From Kordia sp. TARA_039_SRF (lineage in GTDB: Bacteria; Bacteroidota; Bacteroidia; Flavobacteriales; Flavobacteriaceae), in NCBI GenBank assembly GCA_006383075.2, contig SMNH02000005.1, positions 217,996 through 281,995 of the forward strand: a DNA stretch of 64,000 nt. The letters run 5' to 3'. The notes below the pieces were generated by a model, which was not told where the DNA came from, searched no databases, and saw only the letters and a list, made by a program, of their open reading frames with translations. The position numbers and the translations under genes were made by a program. This document shows positions 1 to 9,181 of the stretch, piece after piece (positions within the stretch are counted from its first letter, which is position 1; each line of letters begins with the position of its first letter).

Positions 1-85
1 CGAATTTTATAAAAGATTCGAGGCTTTTTTTTGTGCAATATCTTCACAAATGTCAATCGTTTTGCGTAGATAGTACTTACAAATT

Positions 86-100
86 ATGACATCCTGTCAT
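86..100. promoter_or_regulatory. Inverted repeat upstream of dnaK
   Basis: The sequence ATGACA-TCC-TGTCAT is a perfect 6-bp inverted repeat with a 3-bp spacer, about 150 bp before the dnaK start. Its size and symmetry fit an operator for a dimeric regulator, and chaperone genes are often controlled this way. Which regulator binds, and whether the site is functional, is inference. The rest of 1-247 is AT-rich leader, and I could not place a convincing -7/-33 promoter pair in it. Confidence 0.35.
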
Positions 101-247
101 TAAATGTTGCCACAATTCCATACCAATCTGACAAAATATAACCATTTGCGTGTTGGCATAGTCATTGACTTATTGTAGACGAATTAGAAAAGCAACAAAT
201 AAAATAAAGTATAACACAACACAATAGATAAAAGTTTAAGAAAAGTT

Positions 248-2161
248 ATGAGTAAAATTATTGGAATCGATTTAGGAACTACCAACTCATGTGTTTCTGT
301 AATGGAAGGAAACGAGCCAGTAGTAATTGCAAATGCTGAAGGAAGACGAACAACTCCTTCTGTAATTGCTTTTGTGGAAGGTGGAGAAATCAAAGTTGGT
401 GATCCTGCAAAAAGACAAGCGGTAACGAACCCTACAAAAACGGTATATTCTATCAAGCGTTTTATGGGGAACAAATTTTCAGAATCTTCAAAAGAAGCTG
501 GACGTGTACCGTATAAAGTAGTAAAAGGTGACAATGACACACCAAGAGTTGACATTGACGGACGTTTATATACACCGCAAGAATTATCAGCAATGATTCT
601 TCAAAAAATGAAGAAAACGGCAGAAGAATTCTTAGGACAAGATGTTTCGGAAGCGGTAATTACGGTACCTGCATACTTTAACGATGCACAACGTCAAGCA
701 ACGAAAGAAGCTGGAGAAATTGCAGGTTTAAAAGTACGAAGAATTATCAACGAACCTACTGCAGCAGCATTAGCATACGGATTAGATAAAAAAGGACAAG
801 ACCAAAAAATTGTAGTTTTTGACTTTGGAGGTGGAACGCACGACGTTTCTATCTTAGAATTAGGTGACGGAGTTTTTGAAGTATTATCTACAGATGGAGA
901 TACGCATTTAGGTGGTGATGATGTAGATGAGAAAATCATCAACTGGTTGGCAGATGAGTTTAACAATGACGAAGGAATGGACTTGCGCAAAGATGCCATG
1001 GCATTACAACGTTTAAAAGAGGCTGCTGAGAAGGCAAAAATTGAATTATCAAGCTCAACATCTACAGAAATTAACTTGCCATATATTACAGCAACGGCAA
1101 GCGGACCAAAACACTTAGTTCGTACGTTGTCAAGATCAAAATTTGAGCAATTAATTGACGATTTAGTAAAAAGAACCATCGAACCTTGCCAAACAGCTTT
1201 GAAAAACGCTAGTTTATCTACAGGAGATATTGACGAAATCATCTTAGTTGGTGGATCAACACGTATTCCTGCGGTTCAAGAAGCAGTTGAAAAATTCTTT
1301 GGTAAAAAGCCAAGTAAAGGTGTAAACCCTGATGAGGTAGTGGCAATTGGAGCAGCTATTCAAGGTGGCGTATTAACAGGAGATGTAAAAGACGTATTAT
1401 TATTAGATGTTACACCACTTTCTTTAGGAATTGAAACGATGGGGAATGTAATGACAAAGTTGATTGAAGCTAATACGACAATTCCAACGAAGAAGTCGCA
1501 AGTATTCTCTACAGCAGCAGACAATCAACCATCTGTAGAAATTCACGTATTACAAGGTGAACGTCCAATGGCAGCAGATAATAAAACAATTGGTCGTTTC
1601 CACTTAGATGGAATTCCACCAGCACAACGAGGTGTGCCTCAAATTGAAGTAACCTTCGATATTGATGCAAACGGAATTATCAATGTTTCTGCAAAAGATA
1701 AAGGAACAAACAAAGAACAAAATATCCGTATTGAAGCTTCTTCAGGATTGACAGAAGAAGAAATTGAGAAAATGAAGCGTGAAGCAGAAGCAAATGCGGA
1801 AGCTGACAAGCAAGCAAAAGAAACGGCTGACAAGTTAAACAGCGCAGATTCTATGATTTTCCAAACGGAAAAGCAGTTAAGCGAATTTGGTGATAAATTA
1901 TCAGATGATAAGAAAAAGCCAATCGAAGATGCATTGGAAGAATTGAAGAAAGCGTATGAAACTAAAGACATCGCAGTGATTGACCCAGCTTTAGAGAAAA
2001 TCAACGAAGCGTGGAAAGTTGCTAGCGAAGAAATGTACAAGGCACAAGCAGAAGCACAACAAGGCGGCGCAGGGCAACCTGGACCAGATGCTTCCGCAGG
2101 CGGCGAAGACAACAAAGACGGAGAAGACGTACAAGACGTAGACTTCGAAGAAGTAAAGTAA
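248..2161 (+). CDS. dnaK: Molecular chaperone DnaK (Hsp70)
   Basis: This is the ATP-dependent Hsp70 chaperone that binds exposed hydrophobic segments of client proteins in the cytoplasm together with DnaJ and GrpE. The 637 residues match the full family length. The N-terminal ATPase domain opens with [16 protein letters not shown] and carries the phosphate motif [11 protein letters not shown] near residue 196. The substrate-binding domain follows from about residue 390, and the protein ends in the conserved acidic tail DFEEVK. No dnaJ or grpE gene is adjacent, so it is transcribed alone. An inverted repeat lies upstream. The tail-encoding DNA is duplicated in frame just after the stop codon (see repeat at 2139-2209). 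The identification is certain. Confidence 0.98.
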   Translation: MSKIIGIDLGTTNSCVSVMEGNEPVVIANAEGRRTTPSVIAFVEGGEIKVGDPAKRQAVTNPTKTVYSIKRFMGNKFSESSKEAGRVPYKVVKGDNDTPRVDIDGRLYTPQELSAMILQKMKKTAEEFLGQDVSEAVITVPAYFNDAQRQATKEAGEIAGLKVRRIINEPTAAALAYGLDKKGQDQKIVVFDFGGGTHDVSILELGDGVFEVLSTDGDTHLGGDDVDEKIINWLADEFNNDEGMDLRKDAMALQRLKEAAEKAKIELSSSTSTEINLPYITATASGPKHLVRTLSRSKFEQLIDDLVKRTIEPCQTALKNASLSTGDIDEIILVGGSTRIPAVQEAVEKFFGKKPSKGVNPDEVVAIGAAIQGGVLTGDVKDVLLLDVTPLSLGIETMGNVMTKLIEANTTIPTKKSQVFSTAADNQPSVEIHVLQGERPMAADNKTIGRFHLDGIPPAQRGVPQIEVTFDIDANGIINVSAKDKGTNKEQNIRIEASSGLTEEEIEKMKREAEANAEADKQAKETADKLNSADSMIFQTEKQLSEFGDKLSDDKKKPIEDALEELKKAYETKDIAVIDPALEKINEAWKVASEEMYKAQAEAQQGGAGQPGPDASAGGEDNKDGEDVQDVDFEEVK

Positions 2162-2209
2162 GCCTGTCTTGAGCGTAGTCGAAAGATAGATTTCGAAGAA
2201 GTGAAGTAA
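2139..2209 (+). repeat. In-frame duplication of the dnaK 3' end
   Basis: The 23 bp at 2139-2161, covering the last codons and stop of dnaK, recur at 2187-2209 with two mismatches. The offset is 48 bp, exactly 16 codons. Both differences (GAC/GAT and GTA/GTG) are synonymous when the second copy is read as DFEEVK-stop. Between the copies lies a stretch containing TTGAGCGTAGTCGAAAG, which resembles other REP-like intergenic sequences in this window. A second in-frame stop therefore backs up the first. Confidence 0.8.
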
Positions 2210-2235
2210 TATCATTTCATCCAAAGTAATAACAC

Positions 2236-2265
2236 AAAAGCAGCTCAAATTGAGCTGCTTTTTTT
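2236..2265. terminator. Rho-independent terminator between dnaK and recQ
   Basis: A GCAGCTCAA / TTGAGCTGC hairpin is followed by seven T on the + strand, and an A-run precedes it, so it can end both dnaK (+) and the convergent recQ (-). Confidence 0.85.
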
Positions 2266-2283
2266 ATGGTAAAAATGGATAGA

Positions 2284-4392
2284 TTATGCTTCTGCTTCTT
2301 TCTCCAAAATCAGCAAACCTACTTTGATGGTGTTATAAGAAATAGCTTCTTGGAAATGCTCAAAATACGGTTTTAAGGTTTCTGGATGTTCCAATTCCTC
2401 TTTTGCTTTGCGAATACTTTCCAAATCGTGTTTGTCAATGTATTGATGTAAATCAATGGCTTTTCCAGCATTGTGTAATTTAAAAAGATGTGAAAAAATA
2501 GTACTAACTGCCAAATTTCGTTGCTCCGAAATTTCTTCTACCGACAAGCCAGATTGAAGCAACTCGTATGTTTTTTGTGTAGTATCACCTTTACGTTTTT
2601 TCTTCTTTTTTTCTTCTGTGAAATTGATGATTTCTTTAATAAATGCCTGTCCGTAATTCATCATTTTTACACGACCAACACCACTAATTCGGATAAACTC
2701 TTCGTCAGACATTGGGCGTTCGGCTTCCATTTCGCGTAAAGTGGCATCGCTAAAAATTTGATACGCAGGCACATTTTCTTCATTGGCAATATCCAAGCGT
2801 AAGACGCGTAAACGCTCAAATAACGAATTCTTAGAAGCTTTCGGTGTTTTCTTTTTCTTTTCTTTTACAACTTTTTCAGCTTCTACCAAGTTCGCCAAGG
2901 CAACTTTTTGTCCATTAAACAACACTTCTTTTGCAAATTCGGTTAACTTCAACGTATTGCGTTCGTGGAAAGCAATCTCCAAATATCCTTGATTGATTAG
3001 TTGCGTAATGTACTGTTTCCAATCGAGCCAAGCGATATCTTTTGCAATACCGTAGGTTTTTAATGCTTGGTATCCTTTGTCGTAAATGGTACTATTTTGT
3101 GCGCCGCGTAAAATGTCAATCACTGTTCCAATGGGTTCTTCACCTTTTACTCGTGCTACGGCAGACAAGGCTTTTTGCGCGATAATTGTTCCGTCAAAAA
3201 ACTGCGGTGGATTTGTACATACATCACAATTTCCACAATTTTCACTAATCAATTCGCCGAAATAACTCAATAAAATTTTTCGGCGACAACTCAGCGCATC
3301 TGCATATTCTTTCATTCGGTCGAGTTTCGCTAGCTGAACTTCTACATTTCCTGAACTTTCTGCAAATTTTTGCAACTGAATTACATCGCCATAACTGTGA
3401 AAAAGCAGTGTGTCAGAAGGCAATCCGTCACGTCCAGCACGACCAATTTCTTGATAATATCCTTCAATATTTTTTGGTAAATTATAATGAATTACCCAAC
3501 GAACATTCGATTTGTCAATGCCCATTCCAAAAGCAATAGTGGCACAAATGACCTGACATGAATCGTTGATAAAATCTTCTTGAATTTTCGCGCGAAACTC
3601 ATGTCCAATTCCCGCATGATATGCAACCGCATTAATATCAGCGTTTTTTAATTTTTCTGCGACACTTTCCGTAGATTTCCTACTCAAACAGTAAATAATA
3701 CCACTTTCATTTGGACGATCTTCGATAAACTGAATAATTTGTTTAATGCGGTCATTGGCTGGTCGCACTTCCAAACGTAAATTCTTTCTATCAAAAGAAG
3801 CAATATGTTGTTGCGCATTCGGAATATTCAATTGATGCGCAATATCTTCACGTGTAGCTTTATCTGCAGTTGCCGTTAACGCTATCATAGGAACGTCTGG
3901 AAAACGTTTTTTTAAATATCCTAAATTTGTGTAGGCAGGACGAAAATCGTGTCCCCAAGAAGAAATACAATGCGCTTCATCAATTGCAATCAAGCTTATC
4001 TTTTGACTGTTAAAAATATACTCCAAATACGATAAACTTTCTGGCGCAGTGTACAGCAATTTAATATCACCATTATCAATTTTTGAGAAAATTATCTGCT
4101 GTTCTTCCTGTGTCTGACTGCTATTGAGATACGCAGCTGCAATTCCGTTGGTGGTTAAACCGTCAACTTGGTCTTTCATCAACGCAATCAAAGGAGAAAT
4201 CACAATCGTAATACCTTCCAGCAAAATAGCGGGCAACTGGTAGCAGATAGATTTCCCGCCACCTGTAGGCATAATCACCAAATTATCATTTCCTTCAAAA
4301 ATAGATGTGATAATTTCCTTTTGCAAAGGTCTAAACGTATCGTAGCCAAAATATTCTTTAAGCGTAGAGGTAAGTGTAGTTGCTGCAATCAT
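2284..4392 (-). CDS. recQ: ATP-dependent DNA helicase RecQ
   Basis: This is a 3'-5' DNA helicase of superfamily 2 acting in recombination and replication-fork repair. The 702-residue protein starts with a helicase core showing Walker A (PTGGGKSICYQLPA, about residue 42), DEAH (AIDEAHCISSWGHDFRP) and the motif VI region YYQEIGRAGRDG. A zinc-binding cysteine set follows (CRRK, then CGNCDVC near residue 390), then the RQC winged helix and an HRDC domain (LFERLRVLRLDIANEENVP, with GVGRVKMMNYG). The C terminus adds a helix-turn-helix tail common in Bacteroidota RecQ. It is convergent with dnaK and transcribed alone. Confidence 0.96.
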   Translation of the reverse strand: MIAATTLTSTLKEYFGYDTFRPLQKEIITSIFEGNDNLVIMPTGGGKSICYQLPAILLEGITIVISPLIALMKDQVDGLTTNGIAAAYLNSSQTQEEQQIIFSKIDNGDIKLLYTAPESLSYLEYIFNSQKISLIAIDEAHCISSWGHDFRPAYTNLGYLKKRFPDVPMIALTATADKATREDIAHQLNIPNAQQHIASFDRKNLRLEVRPANDRIKQIIQFIEDRPNESGIIYCLSRKSTESVAEKLKNADINAVAYHAGIGHEFRAKIQEDFINDSCQVICATIAFGMGIDKSNVRWVIHYNLPKNIEGYYQEIGRAGRDGLPSDTLLFHSYGDVIQLQKFAESSGNVEVQLAKLDRMKEYADALSCRRKILLSYFGELISENCGNCDVCTNPPQFFDGTIIAQKALSAVARVKGEEPIGTVIDILRGAQNSTIYDKGYQALKTYGIAKDIAWLDWKQYITQLINQGYLEIAFHERNTLKLTEFAKEVLFNGQKVALANLVEAEKVVKEKKKKTPKASKNSLFERLRVLRLDIANEENVPAYQIFSDATLREMEAERPMSDEEFIRISGVGRVKMMNYGQAFIKEIINFTEEKKKKKRKGDTTQKTYELLQSGLSVEEISEQRNLAVSTIFSHLFKLHNAGKAIDLHQYIDKHDLESIRKAKEELEHPETLKPYFEHFQEAISYNTIKVGLLILEKEAEA

Positions 4393-4746
4393 AGTTTACA
4401 AAGAAACTAAAAAAAATACGAGTCACGCAGTATTTTTTGCAAGCGTAAAAAATATTTTAGGAACGTAAGATGGGAAATCTAAAAATATGCTTTACAACTT
4501 GCTAATAGCGAAAAAACAGAATACGATAACCCAATTTTAGTGACACAAAATAAAAAATGCATGATTGAAATATCATGCATTTTTTCGGTTGGTTGATTGG
4601 TTATTATAGATGAGACTGAGTTACTTTAGGTTTTTTAGGATAACTTAACGGATACTCAGTGATATTTTTACATGGTAAATGTAAATAGAAAAGAGAAACA
4701 TCAACTACGTTTTTGCCTTACTAAAGGTAGGTATGTTCGGTATATT
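4393..4746. other. Intergenic region recQ / hydrolase
   Basis: These 354 bp hold the recQ leader and one strong terminator (4552-4585). Short open frames here overlap the hydrolase antisense and have no protein-like composition. I see nothing else. Confidence 0.6.
4552..4585. terminator. Bidirectional hairpin terminator
   Basis: A perfect 14-bp inverted repeat (AAAAAATGCATGAT / ATCATGCATTTTTT) with a 6-nt loop lies downstream of the leftward hydrolase gene. The outer A/T tracts provide a U-run on either strand. Confidence 0.85.
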
Positions 4747-5391
4747 TTACAGTTTTTCAAGCAATTGCAATGCTTTTCTGTCAACTTTGTGTGTACCTTC
4801 GTATGTTTTAAAAATATAGTGTTCGCCAAAAAGTGTCTGCATCTTTTCATGTTCTTGTTGCATACGCGCTTCGGTAAAATAGGGATCTTGCAATCCGACA
4901 ATATTGATAATTTTTGTCTTTTCAGGATGGATAAACTCAAAATCTTTTTCTGTTAACTCGTTTGGAATGCTTCCTGCATACACTATCAATTTCGCACACG
5001 AAATTTGATAACGCGCTACCCAACGCATAGCAACCGAAACTCCTTGCGAAAAGCCTAATACGAAGAAATTGACATGTTCAGGAATTTGCTCTGCGTGATA
5101 AATCGCGTTCAAATTTGCCATAACATTTTCAATCTCTGCTTGTGTATTTTCTCGAGTCAGCCAACTCGCGCCTACATGCTTATATTCGCCATTCAAATAA
5201 TATTTAGAAGACGCTTGCGGCGCGATAACATAATTTTCTTCAGAATCCAACGCTTCAAAATACTTGATAAAATAACGACTCAGAAAACCAATTCCGTGAC
5301 ATACAAACCACACATTTTTCGTGTTGTTTGTCAGTTCATTCATTGTTGAATATGTATTGGTAATTTGATAAGCAATTTCTTTTTCTTTCAT
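4747..5391 (-). CDS. Alpha/beta hydrolase (carboxylesterase-like)
   Basis: This is a 214-residue alpha/beta-hydrolase-fold enzyme without a signal peptide, so probably cytoplasmic. The nucleophile elbow is GFSQG (about residue 120), the likely acid is Asp in GLQDPYF, and the likely base is His in EGTHKVD, giving a complete Ser-Asp-His triad. The elbow resembles the phospholipase/carboxylesterase group. It lies divergently 395 bp from the thioesterase-menF-menD operon. No recognisable menH is in the window, and MenH has the same fold and triad, so a menH-like role is possible but unproven. A general esterase is the conservative reading. Confidence 0.8.
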   Translation of the reverse strand: MKEKEIAYQITNTYSTMNELTNNTKNVWFVCHGIGFLSRYFIKYFEALDSEENYVIAPQASSKYYLNGEYKHVGASWLTRENTQAEIENVMANLNAIYHAEQIPEHVNFFVLGFSQGVSVAMRWVARYQISCAKLIVYAGSIPNELTEKDFEFIHPEKTKIINIVGLQDPYFTEARMQQEHEKMQTLFGEHYIFKTYEGTHKVDRKALQLLEKL

Positions 5392-5786
5392 GTTGGAGTA
5401 GTGTGGTGTGTGTTTTGTATTTTTGTATTTAATAGTTTAATTGATATAAATTTTATTCAAGTGAGAGTTTCAACTTACACATAAAATTTATGTAAATGAC
5501 CAAAAGTTTGTTTTCTTACTTTCGTTTTCTTTGCTTGCCCAAAGAATACTGAATCAAGTTCAGCACAGGCATCAACAAAAGAAAGGGCACTTTTCCAGAG
5601 GTGTTTTTAGTTTTCTCTTTTTAGGAGAAAACTAAAACCGCAATAATTTTTCTAAATTTCTTCCAAGGCTTCAGAAATTTTTAACGAAAAATTCTTGCTA
5701 CACTGCGGAAAAGATAAAACTTTCCATTTACAATCGAATTAAATTTTAATTATAAAAAAGGCGATAATTTTCTATAAATATATCAA
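5392..5786. other. Divergent intergenic region with REP fragment
   Basis: These 395 bp separate the hydrolase (-) from the thioesterase-menF-menD operon (+). A hairpin CTGAA-TCAAG-TTCAG at 5549-5563 has the same TCAAG loop as the 80-nt element described at 21607 and 54600. It interrupts a stretch (TTGCTTGCCCAAAGAA ... AAAAGAAAGGGCAC) that itself looks like a dispersed intergenic repeat. Both promoters must lie here, but I cannot place them confidently. Confidence 0.45.
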
Positions 5787-6206
5787 ATGAATTCTAAAAA
5801 AGAAGCAATACTCACACAACTCAACGCGATTGTACCAAATACCTTGTTAGAAACCTTACAAATTACATATACGGATGTTGGAGATGATTTTTTAACAGCT
5901 AAAATGCCCGTGAATTCAAGTGTGCATCAACCGCAAGGATTGTTGCACGGCGGCGCTACAGTCGCTTTGGCAGAAACGGTTGGAAGTACAGCTTCTCATT
6001 TGTTTATTGACACGAAAAAATACAAAGTCAAAGGACTGGAAATTTCCGCGAATCACCTAAAAAGTAAAAGCGAAGGCGAAGTATTTGCTACGGCGCGACC
6101 AATTCATAAAGGAAGAACCACGCATCTTTGGGAAATAAAAGTAGTAGACGAAGAAAATAGGCTGATTTCGTTGTGTAAATTAACCACAATCGTCTTAGAA
6201 AAGTAA
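5787..6206 (+). CDS. Hotdog-fold thioesterase (PaaI/MenI-like)
   Basis: This 139-residue hotdog-fold acyl-CoA thioesterase carries the family signature HGGATVALAETVGS (about residues 52-65), where Glu is the expected catalytic residue. Its stop is 5 bp before menF, and menD follows, so it is the first gene of a menaquinone operon. The likely reaction is hydrolysis of 1,4-dihydroxy-2-naphthoyl-CoA to the free acid before prenylation (the MenI role). The fold is seen in the sequence; the substrate is inferred from the neighbours. A general PaaI-type thioesterase is the alternative. Confidence 0.85.
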   Translation: MNSKKEAILTQLNAIVPNTLLETLQITYTDVGDDFLTAKMPVNSSVHQPQGLLHGGATVALAETVGSTASHLFIDTKKYKVKGLEISANHLKSKSEGEVFATARPIHKGRTTHLWEIKVVDEENRLISLCKLTTIVLEK

Positions 6207-6211
6207 GTTGT

Positions 6212-7303
6212 ATGCTGAACAAACTCTCGGAATATCTTCAAAAACAATTGCCTTTTGTCGCGTATAGAAAACCCAATGCTACACAGGTAAAAGCGGTTTT
6301 TCAACATTCGGACACCTTGCATACAGTAACGGATTTTTCAGAGAGCGGATTTGTATTTGCACCTTTTGATACGTCTCAACAACGCATTCTCATTCCTTTT
6401 GATGAGGTTTTGGAAGGTACATTGGACGCTGTTACACTTCCAGAAATGACAACTGAAGCATTGTTGCCATCTGCGGAAGCGCACGAAAAACATCTACAAT
6501 TAGTACAAAAAGGCGTAGCTATCATCAAAAATTCAGACATCCAAAAAATTGTACTCTCGCGAAAAGAAGAAATTGATTCACAACAACATCCATTGGTTAT
6601 TTTTGAACGCTTACGCGAGAACTATCCAACGGCGTTTGTGTATTTGTGGTACCATCCAAAAGTCGGAATGTGGTCAGGGGCAACACCTGAAACGCTAGTC
6701 AGTGCGAAAGGAACTACCATCACAACGATGTCTTTGGCAGGAACTAGAAAGTTTGAAGAAAATGTTGAGGTCAACTGGAATCAAAAAGAAATAGAAGAAC
6801 AACAAATCGTCACCGATTATATTGCAGCACAATTACAAGAATTCACTTCAAACTTAACCGTAAGTGAAGCAAAAACACATCAAGCAGGAAGTTTGGTGCA
6901 TTTATGTTCGATGATTTCAGGAAGAATTCATTCCCAACACAACATTGGTGATATCATTAAAACATTGCATCCAACGCCAGCCATTTGTGGTTTTCCCACC
7001 GAGAAAGCGAAAGCATTTATTTTACAAGAAGAAAATTACAATCGTACTTTTTATACAGGTTTTTTGGGCGAATTGAACGTAAAAGAAGAAACTTCGCGAA
7101 ATCGGAATCGTAAAAACCAAGAAAATAGTGCGTACAGAACCGTGCGAAGTCATTCTGAATTGTACGTAAATCTGCGTTGTATGGAGTTAACCAACACCAA
7201 AAGAATCTTATATATTGGTGGCGGAATTACCAAAGATTCCAATCCGGAATCAGAGTGGCAAGAAACCGTAGCGAAATCGCAAATAATGAAACGAGTATTA
7301 TAA
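6212..7303 (+). CDS. menF: Isochorismate synthase
   Basis: This enzyme converts chorismate to isochorismate, the entry step of menaquinone synthesis. The 363-residue protein shows the chorismate-binding-enzyme core: KIVLSRKE (about residue 113), SGATPETLVS (about 156), SLAGTRK, the active-site stretch CGFPTEKAKAF (about 260) and GGGITKDSNPESEW near the C terminus. It starts 5 bp after the thioesterase gene and is followed after 34 bp by menD. That context favours the menaquinone enzyme over a siderophore or salicylate enzyme. Confidence 0.93.
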   Translation: MLNKLSEYLQKQLPFVAYRKPNATQVKAVFQHSDTLHTVTDFSESGFVFAPFDTSQQRILIPFDEVLEGTLDAVTLPEMTTEALLPSAEAHEKHLQLVQKGVAIIKNSDIQKIVLSRKEEIDSQQHPLVIFERLRENYPTAFVYLWYHPKVGMWSGATPETLVSAKGTTITTMSLAGTRKFEENVEVNWNQKEIEEQQIVTDYIAAQLQEFTSNLTVSEAKTHQAGSLVHLCSMISGRIHSQHNIGDIIKTLHPTPAICGFPTEKAKAFILQEENYNRTFYTGFLGELNVKEETSRNRNRKNQENSAYRTVRSHSELYVNLRCMELTNTKRILYIGGGITKDSNPESEWQETVAKSQIMKRVL

Positions 7304-7321
7304 AAAATGCGCTGAAAACCG

Positions 7322-7329
7322 TATTTTTG
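7322..7329 (+). promoter_or_regulatory. Putative -7 box before menD
   Basis: TATTTTTG matches the Bacteroidota -7 consensus TANNTTTG and ends only 8 bp before the menD ATG. If used, the menD transcript would be nearly leaderless, in addition to read-through from menF. No clear TTTG -33 element lies at the usual spacing. Confidence 0.35.
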
Positions 7330-7337
7330 TATCTCGA

Positions 7338-9086
7338 ATGAAATACTCAAAAATCCCACTTGCACAAACCTTAGTTTCGCTTTGTATTGCCAAAGGAATT
7401 AATCATGTAGTGATTTCCCCAGGATCGCGAAATGCACCGTTAACATTAAGTTTTTCCGAACATGAAAATATGCACGCGTACAGCATTGTTGATGAGCGTT
7501 GTGCGGCTTTTGTAGCGATGGGAATGGCACAGCAATTAGGCAAACCTGTCGCAGTGATTTGTACATCAGGTTCGGCGATGCTGAATTATTATCCCGCGAT
7601 TGCGGAAGCATATTATAGTAATATTCCTGTAGTGGTAATTTCGGCAGATAGACCCGAATATTTGATTGATGTGGGTGATGGACAAACAATTCGCCAAAAA
7701 CATGTGTTTAAAAACCATATCAATTACGAAGCAAATCTCAAGCAAGACATTACGCATAAATCGACTATTTTAGCCGAAACGCATCAGTTATCGGCGGAAA
7801 TGGAGCGCGAATTGCAACAAAAGGTTCAAGCATTCAACGAGAAAGAAATTAATATTGCGTTGAATACTGCGGTTGAAAAAAATGGACCTGTACACATTAA
7901 CGCGCCTTTTGACGAACCACTATACAATATGCAAGACGAACCAACTGTGTTTCCAAAAGTGCAACCATTGGTGTTGGAAGAACATATTGAACACGATACA
8001 ATTGCAGATGCAGCCGCTATTTGGAGCAAATCCAAACGAAAAATGGTGTTGGTTGGTACGTTGCCGCCGCATACGGTTTCTAAAAAATATTGGGAAATTC
8101 TTGCAAACGATCCGTCAGTGATTGTATTTACGGAAACGACTTCCAATTTGCGCGATGATAAATTCTTCAATAAAATCGATCAAATTATTTTACCGATTGA
8201 AAAGAATGAAGAAATGCTGGAAGAATTTCAGCCTGAAATTTTAGTCACGCTTGGCGGTATGATTGTTTCTAAAAAAATCAAAGCCATTCTGCGAAAGCAT
8301 CAACCGAAACATCATTGGCACATTCACGAAAACCGCGTGTTTGATACATTTTTTTGTTTGGAACATTTCTTTCAGATGAATCCGAATCACTTTTTTGAGC
8401 TATTTTTTGAGCAAACAACACCGATTGAAAGTTCATACAAAGCTTTTTGGAATTCGGTAAAGAAAGATAGAGAAGCTAAACATGATATATATTTAAGTCA
8501 AACGAGCTTTACAGATTTAAAAGCTTTTGAGGCGATTTTAGGAACTTTGCCATCCAATATTATTTTGCATTTGGGCAACAGTTCTACCGTTCGCTACGCG
8601 CAATTATTTGAAATAGATCCGAGTATTGAATTGTTTTGCAACAGAGGAACTAGCGGCATTGACGGAAGTACGTCTACCGCCATTGGAACTGCGATGGTTG
8701 CCCAAAAACAAACGGTCATCATTACGGGTGATTTGAGCTTCTTATACGATAGCAATGCGTTGTGGAATCAGTATATTCCGAAGAATTTCAGAATCATTTT
8801 GGTAAATAATAATGGCGGTGGAATTTTCAGAATTCTTCCAGGAAATAAAAATACAGAGAACTTTGATACATATTTTGAAACCATTCATCCGCATACGGCA
8901 AAACAATTGGCGGAAATGTATCATTTTGAATACCAAACTGCTTCTGATTACGAGTCACTTCAAACCGCACTAAAATCCTTCTACGACGAAAGCGAACATC
9001 CAAAACTCTTGGAAGTTTTTACACCAAGAACGGCTAATGATGTTACGTTAATCGATTATTTTAAGTTTTTCAACGAAAAAAAATAA
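7338..9086 (+). CDS. menD: SEPHCHC synthase MenD
   Basis: This thiamine-diphosphate enzyme joins isochorismate and 2-oxoglutarate to form 2-succinyl-5-enolpyruvyl-6-hydroxy-3-cyclohexene-1-carboxylate. The 582-residue length is normal. The N-terminal pyrimidine-binding domain has SPGSRNAPLTLSF (about residue 28) and VDERCAAFVAMGMA with the ThDP-activating Glu. The C-terminal pyrophosphate domain has NRGTSGIDGSTSTAIG (about 434), GDLSFLYDSNALWN (about 463) and NNNGGGIFRILPG. It is the last gene of the thioesterase-menF-menD unit. Confidence 0.96.
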   Translation: MKYSKIPLAQTLVSLCIAKGINHVVISPGSRNAPLTLSFSEHENMHAYSIVDERCAAFVAMGMAQQLGKPVAVICTSGSAMLNYYPAIAEAYYSNIPVVVISADRPEYLIDVGDGQTIRQKHVFKNHINYEANLKQDITHKSTILAETHQLSAEMERELQQKVQAFNEKEINIALNTAVEKNGPVHINAPFDEPLYNMQDEPTVFPKVQPLVLEEHIEHDTIADAAAIWSKSKRKMVLVGTLPPHTVSKKYWEILANDPSVIVFTETTSNLRDDKFFNKIDQIILPIEKNEEMLEEFQPEILVTLGGMIVSKKIKAILRKHQPKHHWHIHENRVFDTFFCLEHFFQMNPNHFFELFFEQTTPIESSYKAFWNSVKKDREAKHDIYLSQTSFTDLKAFEAILGTLPSNIILHLGNSSTVRYAQLFEIDPSIELFCNRGTSGIDGSTSTAIGTAMVAQKQTVIITGDLSFLYDSNALWNQYIPKNFRIILVNNNGGGIFRILPGNKNTENFDTYFETIHPHTAKQLAEMYHFEYQTASDYESLQTALKSFYDESEHPKLLEVFTPRTANDVTLIDYFKFFNEKK

Positions 9087-9125
9087 GCAGTGCTGTCTCG
9101 AAAGTAAAAATATTTGACAACAATT

Positions 9126-9133
9126 TATCTTTG
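9126..9133 (+). promoter_or_regulatory. Putative -7 box before the DUF2853 gene
   Basis: TATCTTTG matches TANNTTTG, 48 bp before the start codon. An upstream TTTG (9113-9116) is too close to be the matching -33 element, so only the -7 half is supported. Confidence 0.35.
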
Positions 9134-9181
9134 AAAGTAGATATTATTAATCAAGTTTTTACAATTTAAAAATATACTATT

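Noticed and set aside
4616..4655. Imperfect inverted repeat ACTGAGT...ACTCAGT
   Set aside because: The arms are short (7 bp) and far apart with an AT-rich loop, and no gene starts or ends nearby; likely chance.
4672..4956. A 94-codon + strand frame
   Set aside because: It is mostly antisense to the hydrolase gene, Cys/Phe-rich and without any domain.
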